Part shown: in pieces, positions 19,816 to 28,428 of the stretch
Layout: every line of letters begins with the position of its first letter
Numbering within the stretch: position 1 is the first letter of the stretch
NCBI RefSeq assembly: GCF_004297875.1
Contig: NZ_SCSK01000022.1
Location: 1 to 64,000, forward strand
Length of the DNA: 64,000 nucleotides
Origin: Pandoraea sp.
Lineage (GTDB): Bacteria > Pseudomonadota > Gammaproteobacteria > Burkholderiales > Burkholderiaceae
Reading direction: 5' to 3'
The notes under the pieces: model-generated
Databases searched by the model: none
What the model was told of the DNA's origin: nothing
Seen by the model: only the letters and a program-made list of their open reading frames with translations
Translations under genes and position numbers: made by a program

Positions 19816-20670
19816 TCACGACGGCAGGTCGGCGCGCTGGCGACGCCACTCGGGTGGTCCGAACACGGCCATCCATTTATTTTTCCAGCCCGTCAGTATG
19901 AAAAAATCCCGCAGCATAGCGCGCCATTCGTGGAATGTGAGCGTTATCGGATTGTGCGAGTGAATTTGCTCGACGATACCGTACTCGCATGGCTCCGCGT
20001 CGTTCTCGGCGACGAACGAGCCGAACAGGCGATCCCAGATCACCAGCACGCCGGCGTAATTGCGGTCGATATAGCCGGGATTGCGCGCATGATGGACGCG
20101 ATGCGTCGAAGGCGTGTTGAATACGTATTCGAGCCAGCCAAGTCGGGGGATGGCCTGGGTATGCACGAAAAACTGAAACGCCAGATTCAGCAGGACGATG
20201 GCGACGATCTGCCGCGGCGGGAAGCCCAGCAGCGCCATCGGCGCCCAGAACAGCCACATGCCGGCCACCGGATACATCAGGCTCTGACGGAACGCGGTCG
20301 AGAGATTCAGGCGCATCGAAGAATGATGCACGACGTGCGCGGCCCACAACCAGCGTACGCGGTGGCTGGCCCGATGGAAGCCGTAGTACAGCAGGTCCTG
20401 CACGAGGAACAACAGCAGAAATTCGATCCAGCCGGGTCGCATCGTGAAAATCCGGCAGTGCGTGTAGATCCAGGTATAGACCGGGATCGCGAAGAGCCAC
20501 GCCAGTTTGTCGGCACCCTGATGCATCAGCGCCAGCGCCGCATTGCTGACGGTGTCGGTCAACGAGTAGATGGGCTTCTCACGGCGCCGCCAATACCACG
20601 CCTCCCACCCGATGCAGAGCAGGAATACCGGCGCCAGGGCCAGCAAAATGAATTCGGGATCGAAATGCAA
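19816..20670 (-). CDS. Sterol desaturase/fatty acid hydroxylase family membrane protein
   Basis: A 284-residue integral membrane protein with the histidine clusters of the di-iron fatty acid hydroxylase superfamily: HRASH near residue 100, HVVHHSS near 112 and HRVHHARN near 195. Hydrophobic segments at residues 5-22, 55-75, 82-98 and 140-175 place it in the cytoplasmic membrane. Relatives hydroxylate or desaturate lipids, and the bacterial substrate is unknown. It shares strand and close spacing with the amidase. Confidence 0.9.
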   Translation of the reverse strand: MHFDPEFILLALAPVFLLCIGWEAWYWRRREKPIYSLTDTVSNAALALMHQGADKLAWLFAIPVYTWIYTHCRIFTMRPGWIEFLLLFLVQDLLYYGFHRASHRVRWLWAAHVVHHSSMRLNLSTAFRQSLMYPVAGMWLFWAPMALLGFPPRQIVAIVLLNLAFQFFVHTQAIPRLGWLEYVFNTPSTHRVHHARNPGYIDRNYAGVLVIWDRLFGSFVAENDAEPCEYGIVEQIHSHNPITLTFHEWRAMLRDFFILTGWKNKWMAVFGPPEWRRQRADLPS

Positions 20671-20816
20671 GCGCGTCTCCTGGCGGCTCGTCTTGCCGCT
20701 CGTCGTTCTTGTCGGGCTGCCTGCATGATGGCATGCCGATACGGCCGCGCGCGATGCGGCGTTTAGAGTAATGCCTCGAAATATCGTCGCTCGCGTGCCG
20801 AAATATTACGGCGCTA

Positions 20817-22328
20817 TTACGGCGCGTGGTGATAAACCCAGTCGAGCAAGCCATTGAGCAGCGCAACACCGGCGCCTGCCTGCGGATCGTTGATGATGCC
20901 CACGACCACATAGCTGTCGCCCGCGGCGGTGCCAACGTAGCCGGCGATCGCGCGCACGTCGTCGAGCGTGCCGGTCTTGACGTAGGCATTGCCGCTCACC
21001 CCGTCGTCTTTGAGCCGATTGCGCATCGTGCCGTCGACGCCCACCAGCGGCAGGCTCTGCATGAACTGCTGGCCGGTCGGACGATTGATCGCGTATTGCA
21101 GCAGCCGGCCCATGTCGGCCGCGGTAATACGTGCGTTGCGCGACAGGCCCGAGCCGTTGTCCAGCACCAGGCCCGGCATCGACAGATGGGCTTGCGCCAG
21201 CCAGTTCCGCACCGCCTGACGCGCCTTGTCGAGCGTCGCGGGCGGCTTCTCTTCGCGCGCTCCGAGGGTCAGGAAGATCTGGCGCGCCATCACGTTGTTG
21301 CTGAACTTGTTCATGTCGTAGATCGCCTGCGCCAGGGTCTGGCCGCGATACGAAGCAACCAGGCGGGCGCCGGGCGGCACCACGCCGTCGCGCACGCCGC
21401 CGTCGAGCTGTCCGCCGGCGGCTAACCAGAGCGCGCGGAAACCGTCGAGGAAAAACTGATTGGCGTCAGGCGCGGCGACATTCCACTGCTGGGTGCCGCA
21501 CGACACCGGGTAGCCGCCGGAGAAATGCGCTACCAGCGCGCCGCTCGAATCTGTTTCGAGTCGCGGATGGATCCGGCTGAGCCAATCGCCGCAGGGCCCG
21601 CCGACCGCCGTCAGGCTGTTGTCGATGGTCAGCGGCGACAGCGGCGGCAATACGCTGATATCGACGCCTTGTGCCGGGCCGGCATTGAAAGTGAACGACA
21701 GCGCCTTGAACGAGTAAAGCAAAGGATCCGGCGACACGTTATAGGGGCGGTCGAGCGCGTCGTCGATCGGCCCGCCATCGCGGATGCCGGAGCCGTAATA
21801 GCTGCGATCGAGCACCAGGTCGCCGTCGATCCGGTCGATGCCGGCGTCGCGGATGTCGGCGACCAGCTTGACCATCTCTTCGGGCACCAGTTTGGGGTCA
21901 CCCGTGCCGCGCACATAGAGATTGCCATGCAGCACGCGATTCTCGATCACGCCGTCGGTGTAGGTGGCCGTGCGCCATCGATAATCCGGACCGAGCAGGT
22001 CGAGCGAGGCAGCCGTGGTGATCAGCTTCATGGTCGAGGCTGAGTTGCGCGGCAAATCGGCGTTCAGGGCCAGCAACGGCCGCGGGTTCGAGCGGCGTGT
22101 CATATCGGCGTCGCCGACGCGCGCCACGTAAAGACTGACATGCGCGGCCGGCAGCCGCGAGGCGGCCAGCAGGCCAGCCAGTTGCGGCGGCAGCCCGTTG
22201 CGCTGCGCGGGCGCGTGACGCGGATGATGGCGCGCCTGCTTGCCGTGGGCCTGGCTTTGCGGCGCGCCGACCAGACCAAGGGCGCAGACGGCGCAGAGCA
22301 AGGAGGCAAGCAGGAATTTGGAACGCAT
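20817..22328 (-). CDS. dacB: D-alanyl-D-alanine carboxypeptidase/endopeptidase (PBP4)
   Basis: A 503-residue periplasmic peptidase that trims peptidoglycan stem peptides and cross-links. The three active-site motifs are present: STMK at 98-101, SNN at 343-345 and KTG at 451-453, with the large class C PBP insert between the first two. Residues 1-27 form a signal peptide ending near AHG. The frame stays open upstream to 23096, but the ATG at 22328 with the signal peptide is the real start, and the rest is a shadow of the divergent regulator. Confidence 0.95.
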   Translation of the reverse strand: MRSKFLLASLLCAVCALGLVGAPQSQAHGKQARHHPRHAPAQRNGLPPQLAGLLAASRLPAAHVSLYVARVGDADMTRRSNPRPLLALNADLPRNSASTMKLITTAASLDLLGPDYRWRTATYTDGVIENRVLHGNLYVRGTGDPKLVPEEMVKLVADIRDAGIDRIDGDLVLDRSYYGSGIRDGGPIDDALDRPYNVSPDPLLYSFKALSFTFNAGPAQGVDISVLPPLSPLTIDNSLTAVGGPCGDWLSRIHPRLETDSSGALVAHFSGGYPVSCGTQQWNVAAPDANQFFLDGFRALWLAAGGQLDGGVRDGVVPPGARLVASYRGQTLAQAIYDMNKFSNNVMARQIFLTLGAREEKPPATLDKARQAVRNWLAQAHLSMPGLVLDNGSGLSRNARITAADMGRLLQYAINRPTGQQFMQSLPLVGVDGTMRNRLKDDGVSGNAYVKTGTLDDVRAIAGYVGTAAGDSYVVVGIINDPQAGAGVALLNGLLDWVYHHAP

Positions 22329-22427
22329 GGACAAATCGGCGGATCGAATGGATTGACTGGGGCAGCCGCCATTGTAGATAAAATGGCCGGCAACTGACGA
22401 TACGATAAAGCGATGGGAGCAAAGGCG

Positions 22428-23099
22428 ATGCGGATTTTGCTGGTGGAAGACGATCGCATGATTGCCGAGGCGGTGAGCAAAGGCTTGCGCCAGGACGGCT
22501 GGACGATCGACTGGGTGGCCGACGGGCAGCAGGCGCTCAATGCCGTCGACCTCCAGCCTTACGATGGCGTGCTGCTCGACCTTGGGCTGCCCAAGCGCGA
22601 CGGTATCGATGTGCTGAGAACGCTGCGCGCGGCGGGCAAGACATTGCCGGTGCTGGTCGTGACCGCGCGCGACGCTGTCAAGGAGCGCGTGCTGGGCCTG
22701 GACGCCGGCGCCGACGACTATCTCGTCAAGCCGTTCGAACTCGACGAGCTGGCCGCGCGCATGCGGGCGCTGCTGCGCCGCCACGCCGGGCGCAGCGAAC
22801 CGGTGATCCGTCACGGCGCGCTGACGCTGGACCCGGCGGCGCACACGGTCAGTCTCGACGAGCGGCCGGTGTCGCTCTCGGCGCGCGAATATGCGTTGCT
22901 CGAGGCGCTGCTGATGCGCCCCGGCGCAGTGCTGTCGAAAAGCCAGCTCGAGGAAAAACTCTATGGTTGGGGCGAGGAAGTGAGCAGCAATACGGTCGAG
23001 GTCTATATTCACGGCTTGCGCAAGAAACTCGGTGGAGACTGGATCCGCACCGTGCGCGGTGTCGGCTACATGGTGGCGCCAGCCGGCGCCGGGCAATGA
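22428..23099 (+). CDS. OmpR/PhoB-family response regulator (QseB/PmrA/TctD-like)
   Basis: A 223-residue two-component regulator. The receiver domain has the acidic pair Asp8-Asp9, phospho-acceptor Asp51 (LLDLGLP) and Lys101 (VKPFE). A C-terminal winged helix includes TVEVYIHGLRKKLG. ATG 22428 (MRILLVEDD) is preferred, with AAGG five bases upstream. An ATG 15 bases earlier is possible. It overlaps the kinase gene by ATGA and is divergent from dacB. A PmrA-type box in front of the DegP-like gene is a likely target. Confidence 0.95.
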   Translation: MRILLVEDDRMIAEAVSKGLRQDGWTIDWVADGQQALNAVDLQPYDGVLLDLGLPKRDGIDVLRTLRAAGKTLPVLVVTARDAVKERVLGLDAGADDYLVKPFELDELAARMRALLRRHAGRSEPVIRHGALTLDPAAHTVSLDERPVSLSAREYALLEALLMRPGAVLSKSQLEEKLYGWGEEVSSNTVEVYIHGLRKKLGGDWIRTVRGVGYMVAPAGAGQ

Positions 23100-24418
23100 T
23101 GCGCGCGATGCGTTCGATCCGGCGCGAATTGCTGGTCAGCCTGTTGCTGACGATGCTGCTGGCCCTGGTGCTGGCTGGCGTGGCCATCTATCGGCAAGCG
23201 TTGTGGCAAGCCAATGAGCTGTTCGATTTTCAATTGCAGCAGATGGCCCTGTCACTGCCGCCGGAAGCGTTCTCGTCGGTACCCGGCATGCATGACAGCG
23301 AGGGCGGGCTGGTCATTCAGATCTGGAGCCGCAACGGCGTGCAGCTCTACTATTCGCATCCGCGCGCGCCGCTGCCGCATCGGGCCGAACTGGGCTTCAA
23401 CACCATCAGCACACCCCAGGGCGACTGGCGCGTCTATGGCGCCGTGGTGGGTCACAACGTCGTGCAGCTGGCGCAGCCGATGAGTGTGCGTGATACGCTG
23501 GCCGCCGCGCTGGCGGTGCGAACGCTGCTGCCGTTGGTCGTACTCGTGCCGGTCCTGGCGCTGCTGGTGTGGCTGATCGTCGGACGCGGCTTGCGTCCGC
23601 TCAGACGAGTCACGCACGCGCTCGATCAGCGCGCGCCGGGCGCGCTCGAGCCGCTGCCGGATACCCGTCTGCCCGATGAGGTGCGGCCGCTGGTGCAGGC
23701 ACTCAACAGTCTGCTCGAACGTCTATCGCATGCACTGGATCAGCAAAAGGCGTTCGTCGCCGATGCCGCGCACGAACTGCGCACGCCGCTCACCGCCCTG
23801 CAACTGCAGTTGCAAATCCTGGAGCGCGCCGGCGACGACGAGGAACGGCGCGGCGCGCTGGCCGACTTGCGGCACGGCATGCAGCGTGCCACGCGACTGG
23901 TGCAACAGTTGCTGACCCTGGCGCGGCAAGACCCCGAAGCGCCCAGCAATCTTCAGAAAATCAGTCTGGACGACGTGTTGCAGACCGTCGTCGCGTCCTA
24001 TGCACCGCTGGCCGAGGCGCGCCACATCGATCTGGGGCTGGAGCGAGCCGCGCCGGATGAGATGCAAGCGCAGGTGTCGGGTGACGCAGACGCGCTGCGC
24101 ACCTTGTTCGGCAACCTGATCGACAATGCGATCAAGTACACGCCCGGCGGCGGGCGCGTCGACGTGCGGCTCGCCTCGCGGCGGGTCGACGTGATCGATA
24201 CCGGGCCGGGCATTCCGGCCGACGAGCGGCCGCGTGTGTTCGACCGCTTTTATCGTCGCACTGGGCAAACCGGCGACGGCAGCGGCCTGGGCCTGGCCAT
24301 CGTCAAACGTATCGCCGAGGCTCACCATGCCGCCGTGGTCCTGAGCGACGGCGCCGATGGGCGTGGCTTGTGCGTGAGTGTGCGATTCGCCGAACCCGCC
24401 GCTGCACCGCTGCTGTGA
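23096..24418 (+). CDS. Sensor histidine kinase
   Basis: A 440-residue membrane sensor. Membrane segments at about 11-32 and 142-163 enclose a periplasmic domain of roughly 110 residues, followed by a HAMP-like linker (GRGLRPLRRVTHAL). His226 in AAHELRTPL is the phosphorylation site. NLIDNAIKYTPGGG (N box), DTGPGIPADERPRVF and GSGLGLAIVKR (G boxes) bind ATP. The ATG overlaps the regulator stop codon. The architecture matches QseC/PmrB/TctE-type partners; the signal is unknown. Confidence 0.95.
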   Translation: MMRAMRSIRRELLVSLLLTMLLALVLAGVAIYRQALWQANELFDFQLQQMALSLPPEAFSSVPGMHDSEGGLVIQIWSRNGVQLYYSHPRAPLPHRAELGFNTISTPQGDWRVYGAVVGHNVVQLAQPMSVRDTLAAALAVRTLLPLVVLVPVLALLVWLIVGRGLRPLRRVTHALDQRAPGALEPLPDTRLPDEVRPLVQALNSLLERLSHALDQQKAFVADAAHELRTPLTALQLQLQILERAGDDEERRGALADLRHGMQRATRLVQQLLTLARQDPEAPSNLQKISLDDVLQTVVASYAPLAEARHIDLGLERAAPDEMQAQVSGDADALRTLFGNLIDNAIKYTPGGGRVDVRLASRRVDVIDTGPGIPADERPRVFDRFYRRTGQTGDGSGLGLAIVKRIAEAHHAAVVLSDGADGRGLCVSVRFAEPAAAPLL

Positions 24419-24514
24419 GCGGGTCACGGGAAGGCCGGGCCGGCCCGCGTCAGGCGAGGATGCAGGCGGCGCCTGTCGGTAGCCGCCTGGCCCGCCCCGA
24501 AGTTCAAGCTTGTC

Positions 24515-24531
24515 GTTAAGGTTGCCTTAAG
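24515..24531 (+). promoter_or_regulatory. PmrA/QseB-type binding box upstream of the DegP-like gene
   Basis: GTTAAG, five bases, CTTAAG match the direct-repeat box YTTAAK-N5-YTTAAK known for PmrA-type regulators at 11 of 12 positions. It lies 53 bases before the protease start and about 100 bases after the kinase gene whose partner regulator is of this class. Confidence 0.6.
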
Positions 24532-24583
24532 TCTGCCTCGCTACGCTGCAGTCATTCGAACTGCTTTGTTAGAGGAGAGGCCC

Positions 24584-26077
24584 ATGCAAACCAGGAAATT
24601 GACGCGCGCGCTGGTGGCCGGCGGGGTGATCGCCGCGCTATCGGCGAGTTATCTGGCAGGACGGCAACACTGGCAAACCACCATGGTCACGCCGGCGGTG
24701 GCCGCGGCAGCAACCGCGACCGCGACCACGTCGCAACCGGCGGCACGGATGATGGTGCCGGACTTTTCGTCGATCGTGCAGCACTACGGTCCTGCGGTGG
24801 TTAACATCAGCGCTTTGCATGACGCTAGCGCCGCGAGCCAGTCGAACACGATTCAAATGCCGCCGGGGATGAACCAGAACGATCCGTTCTATCAGTTCTT
24901 CCGGCAGTTTTACGGCGGTCTGCAACAGCAGCCGCAAAATAGCCAGCCTTCGGAGGATCTCGGCTCGGGCTTTATCGTGAGCCCGAATGGGTATATCCTG
25001 ACTAATGCGCATGTCGTTGACGGCGCACAGCATGTCACCGTCAAGCTCACCGACAAGCGCGAATACACCGCCAAGGTCGTTGGCAGCGACAAGGCCAGCG
25101 ACGTCGCGCTGCTCAAGATCAATGCCACCGGACTGCCAACGGTCAAGATCGGCAATCCGGCCGATACCAAGGTCGGCCAATGGGTGCTGGCCATTGGCTC
25201 GCCGTATGGGTTCGACAACACGGTCACCTCGGGCATCGTCAGCGCCAAGTCGCGTTCGCTGCCTGACGAGAACTACGTTCCATTCATCCAGACCGACGTG
25301 CCTGTCAACCCCGGCAACTCGGGCGGGCCGCTGTTCAACCTGAATGGGGAGGTGATCGGCATCAACTCGATGATCTACACCCGCACGGGCGGCTTCCAGG
25401 GCCTTTCGTTCGCCATCCCGATCGATTTGGCGATGAAGGTCAAGACGCAGTTGCAGCAATACGGCAAGGTCACGCGCGGCCGACTCGGGGTGGCGATCCA
25501 GGAGGTCAGCCAGCCGCTGGCGAAATCGTTCGGACTGTCGTCGCCCACCGGCGCGCTGGTCAGTTCCATTGACAAGACCGGCCCTGCCGCGAAATCGGGC
25601 CTGAAGCCGGGTGACGTCATTCTGGCAGTCAATGGCAGCAAGGTCGACGATTCGACACAGTTGCCCGCGATGATTGCCGACATGCGTCCGGGCGATACCG
25701 CCGACCTGCTGGTTTGGCATGACGGTGCGAAGCATCACGTAAGCGTCAAGCTCGGTTCGTATAACGGGACCGAACTTGCGTCCAACGGCAGCGGTCAAAC
25801 GACTCATACGAAGCTAGGCGTGAGCGTGCGCAGCCTGACGCCGAACGAAATGAGCGAGGCCCAGGTCACGCACGGCCTGCTGGTCGAGCGCAGCAGCGGT
25901 CCGGCCGAACAGGCGGGCGTGCAGGCCGGCGACATCATTCTGTCGATCGACGGCACGCCGGTCAGGAGCGCGGCGCAACTGAGCGCAAAGATCAAGACGG
26001 CCGGTGAAAACGTGGCCTTGCTGATTCAACGCGATGGCCAGCAGATCTTCATCCCGGTCGATCTGGGCCTCGGTTGA
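24584..26077 (+). CDS. DegP/MucD-like periplasmic serine protease (Do family)
   Basis: A 497-residue trypsin-like protease and chaperone for damaged envelope proteins. It has an N-terminal signal or anchor (residues 8-26) and the triad His143 (TNAHVVDGA), Asp173 (SDVALLK) and Ser246 (NPGNSGGP). Two PDZ domains cover about 285-375 and 395-490. The region from the anchor to the protease domain is Ala/Thr/Gln rich. ATG 24584 is preceded by AGAGGAG. The PmrA-type box upstream and the adjacent two-component genes suggest stress-signal control. Confidence 0.95.
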   Translation: MQTRKLTRALVAGGVIAALSASYLAGRQHWQTTMVTPAVAAAATATATTSQPAARMMVPDFSSIVQHYGPAVVNISALHDASAASQSNTIQMPPGMNQNDPFYQFFRQFYGGLQQQPQNSQPSEDLGSGFIVSPNGYILTNAHVVDGAQHVTVKLTDKREYTAKVVGSDKASDVALLKINATGLPTVKIGNPADTKVGQWVLAIGSPYGFDNTVTSGIVSAKSRSLPDENYVPFIQTDVPVNPGNSGGPLFNLNGEVIGINSMIYTRTGGFQGLSFAIPIDLAMKVKTQLQQYGKVTRGRLGVAIQEVSQPLAKSFGLSSPTGALVSSIDKTGPAAKSGLKPGDVILAVNGSKVDDSTQLPAMIADMRPGDTADLLVWHDGAKHHVSVKLGSYNGTELASNGSGQTTHTKLGVSVRSLTPNEMSEAQVTHGLLVERSSGPAEQAGVQAGDIILSIDGTPVRSAAQLSAKIKTAGENVALLIQRDGQQIFIPVDLGLG

Positions 26078-26161
26078 GCAGCCGCGAGCCGCTGTCGAAC
26101 CTTGGGGCGGGGCCGGCCCACGCCGGCCCCGCGAGGCGATGTTCTAAAAAAGGAGTCGAAC

Positions 26162-26587
26162 ATGAAACAGGGAATGGTACGGTGGGCCGCATGTGCGACG
26201 TTGGTGCTGGCAGGCGGTGCGCAGATCGCATGGGCGGAGCCGGCGGCATTGCCGCAAGTGCATCACTCGGGCGCGGTGAGCTATCTGTCCGGCGGCGTCG
26301 GCAGCGACGAATCGTCCGCGATCAAAGCGGTCACGCCCGACTATCCGCTGGCCCTCGAGTTCTACGGCAAGAGGAAAAGCGGCAACGTATACCTCGCCGA
26401 CGTGCCGGTCACGATCACCTCGAATCATGGCACGGTGGTGCTCGATGCGTCGTCTCAAGGGCCTTTCATGCTGGTCAAGCTGCCGCCCGGCAGCTACACC
26501 GTGACGGCGCAGCACGATGGCAGGAAACTCAGCCGCAACGTGTCGATTTCCAGGACCGGACATGCCAGGGCCACGTTCTTCTGGTAG
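26162..26587 (+). CDS. Small secreted protein, carboxypeptidase-regulatory-like fold
   Basis: A 141-residue protein with a clear signal peptide (residues 1-25, ending AWA). The mature part is about 115 residues and contains NVYLADVPVTITSNHG and LVKLPPGSYTVTAQHDGRKL, the pattern of a beta-sandwich carboxypeptidase-regulatory-like or transthyretin-like domain. It has no cysteine in the mature part. It follows the DegP-like gene by 84 bases with AGGAG before the ATG and is closed by a terminator, so it may share the protease transcript. Function unknown. Confidence 0.85.
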   Translation: MKQGMVRWAACATLVLAGGAQIAWAEPAALPQVHHSGAVSYLSGGVGSDESSAIKAVTPDYPLALEFYGKRKSGNVYLADVPVTITSNHGTVVLDASSQGPFMLVKLPPGSYTVTAQHDGRKLSRNVSISRTGHARATFFW

Positions 26588-26623
26588 GCACGGCAGATCG
26601 AAGTGAGTCTCCAACGCGAACTT

Positions 26624-26649
26624 ACGCCGCCCGCGGGCGGCGTTTTTTT
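26624..26649 (+). terminator. Strong rho-independent terminator
   Basis: ACGCCGCC and GGCGGCGT pair across CGCG and run into seven T. It separates the small secreted-protein gene from the convergent xdhC gene. Confidence 0.9.
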
Positions 26650-26687
26650 AGGGCCACAACCGGCGTGCAGCCGGCGATGCGCGGCGT

Positions 26688-27695
26688 TCAGGCCACCGTC
26701 GCGCAACCCGTGCCGAGCGATGCCGAATCCTTGGCGGAGAAGGTCTGCAGCACCGCAATGCCGTTCTTGATGGCGGTCATTTCCGCCATGATCGCCACGG
26801 CGATTTCGGCTGGTGTGCGCGCGCCGAGATATAACCCGATCGGACCGTGCAGCCGGGCGATTTCGCTGCTGCTCAGATCGAACAGCGACAATCTTTCGCG
26901 GCGCTTTTCATTGTTGATACGCGAACCGATCGCGCCGATGTAGAACGCCGGCGACTTGAGCGCCTCGAGCAAGGCCATGTCGTCGAGCTTTGGGTCGTGC
27001 GTGAGTGTGACGACGGCGCTGTGCGCGTCGAGTCGCAAACGCACGATCAGGTCGTCGGGCATCTCGCGTACCAGTTCGGTATTCGGCACATCCCATTCTT
27101 CGGCATACTCCTCGCGCGGATCGCAGACGATCACGTGATAATCGAGTGCCACGGCCATGCCGGCGACATAACGGGACAGTTGACCGGCGCCGATCACGAC
27201 CAGGCGAAAGCGCGGCCCGTGCGACGTTATCAGGCGCTGGCCGTCGAATTCCAGCGCGGGCGTGTGGTGGCCAGGCACGATGCGAACCTCGCCGCTGGCC
27301 ATATCCAGCTCGCGCACCACCAGGCGGTACTGGGCGATCGCCACCAGCAGATCCCGCAGCCGCGATTTCGCGCTGATCGGTTCGAGCACGATCTGCAGCG
27401 TGCCGCCGCACGGCAAACCAAAGCGCTGCGCCTGCTCGGCCGACACGCCGTAAGTCGTCAGCTCGGGTGTGGTGCCCGGCCACTGGCCGCCGCGCACGCG
27501 ATCCATCATGTCATCCTCGACGCAGCCGCCCGAGACCGATCCTTTCAAGTGGCCGTCCTCGCGAATCACCAGCATCGAGCCGACCGGGCGAGGCGCCGAT
27601 CCCCACGTGCGCACGACCGTGCCGAGGGTGACGAAATAGCCTGCCTCGGCCCACGCCGCTGCTGTTTTGAGGACCTCCAGATCGACACTGTCCAT
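26688..27695 (-). CDS. XdhC/CoxF-family molybdoenzyme maturation factor
   Basis: A 335-residue protein of the XdhC/CoxI family, which binds molybdenum cofactor and inserts it, sulfurated, into xanthine-dehydrogenase-type hydroxylases. The N-terminal half has [11 protein letters not shown] and SVSGGCVED (residues about 35-60). The C-terminal half is Rossmann-like, with [16 protein letters not shown]. The start is ATG 27695 with GGGAG upstream. It is divergent from coxS-coxL-coxM and is very probably the maturation factor for that enzyme. Confidence 0.92.
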   Translation of the reverse strand: MDSVDLEVLKTAAAWAEAGYFVTLGTVVRTWGSAPRPVGSMLVIREDGHLKGSVSGGCVEDDMMDRVRGGQWPGTTPELTTYGVSAEQAQRFGLPCGGTLQIVLEPISAKSRLRDLLVAIAQYRLVVRELDMASGEVRIVPGHHTPALEFDGQRLITSHGPRFRLVVIGAGQLSRYVAGMAVALDYHVIVCDPREEYAEEWDVPNTELVREMPDDLIVRLRLDAHSAVVTLTHDPKLDDMALLEALKSPAFYIGAIGSRINNEKRRERLSLFDLSSSEIARLHGPIGLYLGARTPAEIAVAIMAEMTAIKNGIAVLQTFSAKDSASLGTGCATVA

Positions 27696-27809
27696 GCGTT
27701 TCTCCCGCCGGAGTTCGCCTGCCGACGAGGCGCTCCGCAGCACAATCGACGTACGCAGCCTGGCGGCTGCACGTCCCATTCGAACCAGTATAGCGGCAAA
27801 TCTCTCGCT

Positions 27810-27827
27810 GTATACCGTGGAATATAC
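27810..27827. promoter_or_regulatory. Inverted repeat between xdhC and coxS
   Basis: GTATA, eight bases, TATAC lie in the 255-base divergent spacer. It may be an operator for the cox genes. The likeness to a ModE box is weak. Confidence 0.3.
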
Positions 27828-27950
27828 GGGGTCGGCAGCACGAGGCGGTGGCCGGTACCCGGGAAAATGCGCTTGCGTTGCAGCAGGCTTGGGGCAACAA
27901 TGAAATCTGCTTGTCGGTTCATGCCTTCACTAAAACCTGAGGAGACACGC

Positions 27951-28424
27951 ATGACAGTCAAGGTGTCCTTAACGGTCAACGGCCGCGCCGTGACCGCTGA
28001 AGTTCCTCCCGAAACCCTGCTGGTTCAACTCATCCGCGACAACCTCCGCCTGACCGGCACCCACGTCGGTTGCGACACCTCGCAATGCGGTGCGTGCACG
28101 GTGCTGCTCGACGGCCGCGCGGTCAAGTCGTGCGCAGTACTGGCGGTGCAGGCCGACGGCGCCGCGCTGACCACCATTGAAGGGCTCGCCGCCGCAGACG
28201 GCGCGTTGCATCCGATGCAGGCGGCATTTCGCGAGCATCACGGCCTGCAATGCGGCTTCTGCACGCCGGGCATGGTGATGAGCGCGTGCGAGCTGGCCGG
28301 GCGCAAGCCGGCGCCGAGCGAAGCGGAAATTCGCCGCGCCCTGGAGGGCAATCTGTGCCGTTGCACCGGCTACCACAATATCGTCAAGGCGGTGCAGGCC
28401 GGCTTGGCGGCGATGGAGGGCTGA
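27951..28424 (+). CDS. coxS: Molybdenum hydroxylase small subunit (CoxS-like, 2Fe-2S)
   Basis: A 157-residue iron-sulfur subunit that passes electrons from the molybdenum site to FAD. The plant-ferredoxin-type cluster uses Cys41, 46, 49 and 61 ([10 protein letters not shown]). The second cluster uses Cys101, 104, 136 and 138 ([17 protein letters not shown]). GAGGAG precedes the ATG. The long open frame upstream is antisense to xdhC and not coding. It is the first gene of the S-L-M order, four bases before coxL. Confidence 0.95.
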   Translation: MTVKVSLTVNGRAVTAEVPPETLLVQLIRDNLRLTGTHVGCDTSQCGACTVLLDGRAVKSCAVLAVQADGAALTTIEGLAAADGALHPMQAAFREHHGLQCGFCTPGMVMSACELAGRKPAPSEAEIRRALEGNLCRCTGYHNIVKAVQAGLAAMEG

Positions 28425-28428
28425 CACC

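Noticed and set aside
22329..23096. N-terminal extension of the dacB frame across the response regulator gene
   Set aside because: The extension lacks family similarity, while ATG 22328 begins a clear signal peptide. The overlapping region encodes a well-conserved response regulator on the other strand.
27800..27830. ModE box in front of coxS
   Set aside because: Only the GTATA/TATAC cores agree, and the flanking CG and spacing differ from the ModE consensus, so I list it as an unassigned repeat.
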